Source: Rhizorhapis suberifaciens
GTDB taxonomy: Bacteria; Pseudomonadota; Alphaproteobacteria; Sphingomonadales; Sphingomonadaceae
Length of the DNA stretch: 52,680 nt
Direction: 5' to 3'
NCBI RefSeq assembly: GCF_014200045.1
Contig: NZ_JACHOV010000014.1
Location: forward strand, 1 to 52,680
The notes under the pieces are model-generated. The model was not told the DNA's origin, searched no databases, and saw only the letters and a program-made list of their open reading frames with translations. Positions 48,493 through 52,680 of the stretch are shown here, one piece after another (positions within the stretch are counted from its first letter, which is position 1; each line of letters begins with the position of its first letter). The position numbers and the translations under genes were made by a program.

Positions 48493-49964
48493 CGCGCCGG
48501 CCCTCCCCTATCGGGCTCGCGGCTGCGGTCCTGGGAACGGTCGCGGTCCTTGATCTGCTCGCGGTCCTTGATGGTCTTATCCAACTTCCGCTGCATGGCT
48601 TGTAGCCGCTCGGTGGCCCCGGCAAGCCCTCGATCGGGCGCAAGATCGGGCGGCGCGCTCCCGCCCTTCAGCTCGGCCGACTTCGCGCGAATGCGATCGA
48701 AGATGGTCGGTTCGCCCTCCCCTGCCCCAGCCTTCTTGTCGCCGGCCATCAGCTCGGCCGAGACAGATTTGATCCTTCCAGTTGCCCGCTCGATCCGGTC
48801 GAGCGCAGCGCTCCGCTGGTCGGCCTCGCGCTGCTGCACGCGTGCTTTCAGCTTCTCAAGCTCACGATCCTGCGCATATTCCTTGGGCAGTGCGTTGCCC
48901 GTTTTCAGACGCTCGATGATCTCTGCGCGAGCGTTCGCAGGCGCCGGCATCGCTTCCACGAAAGCACGGAGCGCCTTCGCCCGATCAACCTCGGCCGCTC
49001 CGCCACGGGCCTCCAACTCTGACGCTGCGCGCATGTAAATCTCGCGCACGGCAGCATGGTTCGAGACGGTCTTGCTACGCTCGCGCTCCCGGTCCCCAAG
49101 GCGTTTCTCGGCATCGGGCGATTGCCCTCCGATAACAGCGGCACGGCCTTTATCGGCCTCGGGCTCTGCGCCTCGCTCGCGCATCTTGAGGACGGGGGTC
49201 GGGTCTTGCTTTGGCGGGTAGCCGCGTGCGATCCGCATGGACGCATCTGCCTCCACACCGCGATCCCGAAGGTTCTCCGCAAACCGCTCGCGGCACTGCT
49301 GAAGGAACTCACGGTTCGGATTGAATCGGCGTCCATCGTTGTCTCGCCCCGCAATGATAAGATGGACGTGCGGGTGCGCCTCATCGGTATGCAGAGCCAT
49401 AACCCAGCGCCGGTTCGACAAGTCAGTTTCCGCGAAGTCACGGACCGCCTCACGCACCGTTTCAGGTTCGGTTCCGGGAGGCATTGAGAACACCATTGCG
49501 ATCGCAGTCGCACCATTTCTGCGCGCCTCGTCCGCCGTTTCCCACTGCTGCCATTCGCGCGCCAGGAGCATCATGTCGTGGGCGCTCATCAGCTCCTTGC
49601 CCTCGCTCGTCTCAAGTCCGATGGGCTCCTGATCGGACATGCCAATGCGACCGGCGTAGGTGAAGGCGCCGACGGTGCTGGCCGCCCCGTGAATGCGACT
49701 TGTGATCTTCACCACCACTTGAGGCGCGCGCTTCGCTGTCCGGCCAAGCTGTTCGAATGCACGGGCGCTGCGCTCGCCCCGCGACTGAGATCCGTAGCGG
49801 CCAGCGCCGGAACCAGGCCGTACCGGCACTTGCATCATAGTGCCAAGATCACGGGCCAAAGCACGATTGCCGCGATGGTCGACCTTGCCCCGCCCTGCCC
49901 CGCGCGCACCTTGAACGCGCTCCAAATCCTCAAGGGTCTGATCGGAAAACTCGAACGCGTTCAT
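48489..49964 (-). CDS. MOBP/VirD2-like relaxase
   Basis: A 491-residue relaxase. The nucleophile is probably Tyr103 (GAFTYAGRIG), in the place of VirD2 Tyr29 after VVVKIT; the metal-binding triad is HTDEAHPHVH (192-201) in motif III. It nicks oriT, stays bound to the 5' end and pilots the strand out. The C-terminal half is coiled-coil-rich and basic. ATG 49964 overlaps the mobC-like stop (ATGA); the longer frame lacks support. A TATCCTG nick site lies upstream of the operon, as expected for this family. Confidence 0.92.
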   Translation of the reverse strand: MNAFEFSDQTLEDLERVQGARGAGRGKVDHRGNRALARDLGTMMQVPVRPGSGAGRYGSQSRGERSARAFEQLGRTAKRAPQVVVKITSRIHGAASTVGAFTYAGRIGMSDQEPIGLETSEGKELMSAHDMMLLAREWQQWETADEARRNGATAIAMVFSMPPGTEPETVREAVRDFAETDLSNRRWVMALHTDEAHPHVHLIIAGRDNDGRRFNPNREFLQQCRERFAENLRDRGVEADASMRIARGYPPKQDPTPVLKMRERGAEPEADKGRAAVIGGQSPDAEKRLGDRERERSKTVSNHAAVREIYMRAASELEARGGAAEVDRAKALRAFVEAMPAPANARAEIIERLKTGNALPKEYAQDRELEKLKARVQQREADQRSAALDRIERATGRIKSVSAELMAGDKKAGAGEGEPTIFDRIRAKSAELKGGSAPPDLAPDRGLAGATERLQAMQRKLDKTIKDREQIKDRDRSQDRSREPDRGGPAR

Positions 49965-50548
49965 GACCCGCTCTCGCTGGCAACAGACGCTGCGCGATCT
50001 TTCCCGGTCCAATAATTGACCTCGCCCGACACGATCGCGGTGAGTGTAGAGTTCGCCTCTCTGATCGTTTCGGAAAGCCGGCCCTCCATGGCGATGACAT
50101 GGGGCGCAACCTGCTCGATCAAGAGCGGGCTTTCAGGACGGTTGGCAGCGTTCATCGCCTTCACTGCCTGATTGAGCGAGTAGCCAATAGCTCGGACCTG
50201 GGCGACGATCTTCATGATGGAACGGTAGCTGCTCGGCACAAGGCGAAGCTCGCCGGCGCGTGTCCAGAGTTGCCAGCGAAGCGTCCGCTTGACCCACTGC
50301 GAGCGGGTCATCCCGGCCTTGGCAGCCACCAAATCAATCGCGTCCATTTCCGCGGCCGGAAGCCTAAGGGCCAGCGTTTTTGATGCACCTCCACTCGCTG
50401 GAAGGTCGCGGACCTCATCAGGTCTGCGGCCAAGAGCATCTTTGATAGCACGAGCGACCCATGCGCTCCGCGTCATGCCTGCGGCCTTCGCCAGCACGTC
50501 GACTAGCTCGGTAACGTCGTCCTCAAGGCGCAGCGTAATTCTAGACAT
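49961..50548 (-). CDS. mobC: MobC-like relaxosome protein with two RHH-like segments
   Basis: A 195-residue accessory protein. Residues 1-40 (SRITLRLEDDVTELVDVLAK, then GMTRSAWVARAI) and 55-95 (KTLALRLPAAEMDAIDLVAA, then GMTRSQWVKRTL) are two ribbon-helix-helix units. The following IVAQVRAIGYSLNQAVKAMN is the MobC signature. It should bind the inverted repeat at oriT and help the relaxase open the DNA. Confidence 0.88.
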   Translation of the reverse strand: MSRITLRLEDDVTELVDVLAKAAGMTRSAWVARAIKDALGRRPDEVRDLPASGGASKTLALRLPAAEMDAIDLVAAKAGMTRSQWVKRTLRWQLWTRAGELRLVPSSYRSIMKIVAQVRAIGYSLNQAVKAMNAANRPESPLLIEQVAPHVIAMEGRLSETIREANSTLTAIVSGEVNYWTGKDRAASVASESGS

Positions 50549-50579
50549 TTCAGCCCCGTGCAGCGGTGCCCATATGATG

Positions 50580-50618
50580 GCATTGTGTCAGACAATGCGA
50601 TCAGTCGGGCTATCCTGC
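50580..50618 (+). other. oriT: Origin of transfer (oriT) with nick site
   Basis: An inverted repeat GCATTGT-GTCAG-ACAATGC (50580-50598) is followed at 50611-50618 by TATCCTGC, matching the MOBP nick consensus YATCCTG^Y. The cut would fall between 50617 and 50618 on the plus strand. It lies 32-70 bp upstream of the mobC-relaxase operon. The transferred strand would enter 5' at 50618 and proceed rightwards, so the relaxase and T4SS genes enter last. Confidence 0.85.
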
Positions 50619-50892
50619 GAACTTCATTTCTTAGTCCATACCTATCACTCGACTTATCTCCCCTCAAGCGAAACCGAAGAAGACGTGGACGGGAGGGAAG
50701 GCATTGCCAGGGGCATCCAACCGGACAGGCTCGAACGGCGCGGGTGCTGGATCGGTTGCGCCAAAAGGAGCGGCTTCGCCGCGCGCTTTTCGGTTTTTAG
50801 GATTTTTCGATCCTACGCATTTCAAGCCGTCTGGACATTCCATGCCACAAGCATACAACAATCCGGCTTTGTCTTTTGCAGAAGGTGGACGC
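50619..50892. other. Noncoding region right of oriT
   Basis: About 270 bp without a supported gene. It includes the hairpin GCGGC-TTC-GCCGC (50770-50782) followed by T-rich sequence, a possible plus-strand terminator or a structure of the first-entering strand, and the ribosome-binding site of the next gene. Confidence 0.5.
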
Positions 50893-51093
50893 ATGCACAT
50901 TCTTGCGGGAGTCTTCGTTGTCGTCGCGGTCTATTGCCGATGGGTCGTCAACCGGGACAACGCCTCGATCCACGCCTCAACTGAACAGGCAGCGATCGCG
51001 CGGCTCGCCAGCATCAGTCGGTGGCAACGGCGCGCCGCTGCCCTCTCGTTGCTCGGTTTCCTAATCGCCGTCGCGTCTTTGATCTTTGGCTAA
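50893..51093 (+). CDS. Small membrane protein (66 aa)
   Basis: Two hydrophobic helices (ILAGVFVVVAVYCRWVV; AALSLLGFLIAVASLIFG) flank a polar middle segment. AAGGTGG six bases upstream favours ATG 50893 over longer in-frame options. It is the first gene to enter a recipient but lies on the plus strand. Function unknown. Confidence 0.6.
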   Translation: MHILAGVFVVVAVYCRWVVNRDNASIHASTEQAAIARLASISRWQRRAAALSLLGFLIAVASLIFG

Positions 51094-51180
51094 ACCGGCA
51101 ATCCGTGAACCCGTCGCTCTGGTTCGGCTCGGCTCCCCCACTCGACTAATCTCACTCACTGAACGGAAGGAACAACACTC

Positions 51181-51438
51181 ATGGCAAAGACCCCTGCCCT
51201 CGACGCCATCAAGCAAGAGCGGATCAAGGCTGAGGCAGCTCTAGCGGCGATTGTTCAGCGCGAGAAGGAAGCGGAGGAAGCGTTGCGCGATGCGGGCCGT
51301 CCGGTCCTTATCGCGGCATTGGAGCGTGTGAAAATCCCCGACATGGATCGCACCGAAGCTCGCACGATCGCCGCCGCCATTGCGAAGCACGGCGGGGCGA
51401 AAGTGGCTGGAGCGATTGCCAGTCTCTCCGGGGACTAG
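51181..51438 (+). CDS. Small helical protein (85 aa)
   Basis: A highly charged helical protein (LDAIKQERIKAEAALAAIVQ, REKEAEEALRDAG), likely a short coiled coil. GGAAGGAAC lies upstream. Position next to oriT suggests a conjugation accessory, unproven. Its end overlaps the convergent membrane-protein gene. Confidence 0.65.
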   Translation: MAKTPALDAIKQERIKAEAALAAIVQREKEAEEALRDAGRPVLIAALERVKIPDMDRTEARTIAAAIAKHGGAKVAGAIASLSGD

Positions 51439-51770
51439 AAGCGGCTTTCACGGTCGCGGCGATGATACTCGCCGGCAAGGCGGGCCTGCTCGGCAGCATA
51501 GTCGTAGCCTCCCGTAGAAGCCCCGGTGTCCATGCCGCCGCGGCCGCCAAACACGCCGCTCACGAGTGCCAGGAACCCGTAAAGAACCCCGCCCATGATT
51601 ACGGCGAGAAGAGGCTGGGCTTCCCCGGCATTCCAAGTTCCAATCAGGCAAAGCGCCGCGAATGCGATCGACATGGGGCCACGGAAGCGGACGGCCAGGA
51701 CGAGCGCGATCAGCCCAGCCACAACGATGAAGCCGGTAGGAATGTCGGCAATGATGCTCGATGCGGTCAT
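51435..51770 (-). CDS. Small integral membrane protein (111 aa)
   Basis: Two to three hydrophobic helices (GFIVVAGLIALVLAVRF; PLLAVIMGGVLYGFLALVSG) followed by a glycine-rich soluble tail. No family recognised. Early in the leading region on the strand templated by incoming DNA. Confidence 0.65.
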   Translation of the reverse strand: MTASSIIADIPTGFIVVAGLIALVLAVRFRGPMSIAFAALCLIGTWNAGEAQPLLAVIMGGVLYGFLALVSGVFGGRGGMDTGASTGGYDYAAEQARLAGEYHRRDRESRF

Positions 51771-51968
51771 GTTCCTCTCCGTCAGTCCGCGCCCTCACCA
51801 CAGACGGGCGCTGTGATGACGGGGAAGGATCAGCGGCCCGAAAGTCGCTGGCACGCCTGACGATCATGATCCTTTCGAGCGGTGGGTGCAACAGCACCAG
51901 ACTATGCCCGCCCGCTTGTAGGTCCACCGGAGAAACGGGGCCAGCGCACCGCACTGGCCGCTACCCCC
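51771..51968. other. Noncoding gap in the leading region
   Basis: About 200 bp with no supported gene; it includes the upstream region of the small membrane protein. No strong dyad or repeat was noticed. Confidence 0.4.
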
Positions 51969-52325
51969 TCAATGGAGCCGATAAGGCAACAACCTTTCGT
52001 CGCCGTGGTCGATCCCGATCAATCCCAACACGTCGCTCAAAAGGATCTCGGCAAGGTTCGGGTAGAGCTGTCCGAGGTTCACCAAATTGTCGGCGGCCCT
52101 GATCTTCTGCCCGATCTGTACGGCGTGGGTTGCCGGCGTCCCGATGAGGGCAACGGCAGCAAAGGCGTGTGCATCGGCAGCGGCTTGGTCAATGTCCTCA
52201 CCGGTCGCAGCGGCACGCGCGACCTCGGCATGAAACCGTGAAGCTGCGGCCCGGTAATCACCAAGGGCATTTGCCCAAGCTGCATCGCTCGCCGGGGCCG
52301 GATTCGGTAGGGTGTTGTCAGTCAT
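51969..52325 (-). CDS. Hypothetical helical protein (118 aa)
   Basis: An Ala-rich helical protein (DYRAAASRFHAEVARAAATG, then AFAAVALIGTPATHAVQIG) without recognised domain. ATG 52325 begins MTDNTLP; three codons upstream an alternative start exists. It follows the partition genes on the same strand. Function unknown. Confidence 0.65.
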   Translation of the reverse strand: MTDNTLPNPAPASDAAWANALGDYRAAASRFHAEVARAAATGEDIDQAAADAHAFAAVALIGTPATHAVQIGQKIRAADNLVNLGQLYPNLAEILLSDVLGLIGIDHGDERLLPYRLH

Positions 52326-52453
52326 GATTCGCAAAGCTCCAATTTGCGGTTGTGGTTAGGGCGGGGCCGCTGGTTCCAGCCAACAGCCTCGCCCGCCTTG
52401 TCAGAGGGACGCCCTGCCCTCCCCGTCCATGCGGACCTCCTTTGGCCGCCGCG

Positions 52454-52680
52454 TCACTTCGCGGCCGCCCGATGTGCGTCAACAAGTTCCTCGATCACCT
52501 GGGCCAATGGAATGTCGCGCGAGTTCGCCACCTCGTAGATATATTCCATCGTGGCGGGTGCGAGCTTCACAGAGAACGGCATGGACCGCCCTGCCCCACG
52601 CTTCCGGCGCGGTGGCTCGCTTGCCTGATTGGCCCTCAAACGGTCCACCTCGCTTGCCGGGATGGGCACGTTGTCGAACC
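52454..52680 (-). CDS. Ribbon-helix-helix partition partner of ParA (C-terminal part, crosses the join)
   Basis: This is the rest of the gene begun at 216 on the left end; 52586-52680 duplicates 1-95. The RHH-like domain is here: SMPFSVKLAPATMEYIYEVA, then IPLAQVIEELVDAH. An Arg/Lys patch (PPRRKRGAGR) precedes it. The full protein is 115 residues. Read alone, this part would be called with a false GTG start at 52669. Confidence 0.82.
   Translation of the reverse strand, partial: FDNVPIPASEVDRLRANQASEPPRRKRGAGRSMPFSVKLAPATMEYIYEVANSRDIPLAQVIEELVDAHRAAAK
52586..52680. repeat. Terminal redundancy marking circular closure (right copy)
   Basis: Identical to bases 1-95. See the left copy; it should be removed when the circle is closed. 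Confidence 0.95.

Overview
The window is one complete circular plasmid. Bases 1-95 are repeated exactly at 52586-52680, so the unique circle is 52,585 bp, and a small partition gene on the minus strand runs across the join. The host is most likely an alphaproteobacterium, probably a sphingomonad. The reasons are high GC, a textbook alphaproteobacterial SOS box (GTTC-N7-GTTC) before umuDC, a VirB/VirD4 conjugation system with a VirD2-like MOBP relaxase, and a familiar mix of Zeta toxin, DUF6884, long ParB-like, ArdC and iteron/RepA genes. No rRNA, tRNA, CRISPR array or complete insertion sequence was seen.

Layout. 50.58-50.62 kb holds oriT, with a TATCCTG^C nick site. To its right, across the join and on to about 30 kb, lies the leading half, which enters a recipient first: small genes, type Ib-like partition (ParA plus ribbon-helix-helix partner), ssb, two serine recombinases, a restriction-modification module in the opposite orientation (3.6-8.05 kb), a zeta toxin operon, a DUF6884 gene, a long ParB-like gene, a five-gene defence operon (12.7-23.7 kb), umuDC with its SOS box, small genes, ArdC antirestriction, a second ssb, an HNH-like secreted protein and a primase-like protein. 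30.7-32.2 kb is the replication region: an array of DNA hairpins, a DnaA-like box, seven iterons and repA, with regulators to 34 kb. 34.2-48 kb is the plus-strand T4SS operon (virB1, three virB2-like genes, virB3-B5, eexN, virB6-B11, virD4). 48-50.5 kb is the minus-strand mobilisation operon ending at oriT.

How it fits together. From the nick orientation, the transferred strand should be the plus strand, entering 5' first from 50618. Almost all leading-half genes are on the minus strand, so the incoming single strand would be their template. Two of them, the ParB-like gene and ardC, are preceded by about 270-bp copies of the same noncoding element, whose paired arms show compensatory base changes. 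I read these as candidate single-strand promoters (Frpo-like) or structured leaders. The restriction-modification module is the main exception to this orientation.

The most interesting systems are the WYL / SNF2-DUF3883 helicase / ASCH protein / DUF1156 methylase / HEPN-DUF499 ATPase operon, which resembles the Hma (helicase-methylase-ATPase) group and the classical COG0553-COG1743-COG1483 defence clusters, and the duplicated structured element. Smaller oddities include a shared C-terminal motif in VirB5 and its EexN neighbour, a VirB1-M15 peptidase fusion, a UmuD with arginine at the catalytic lysine position, and a catalytically degenerate serine recombinase.
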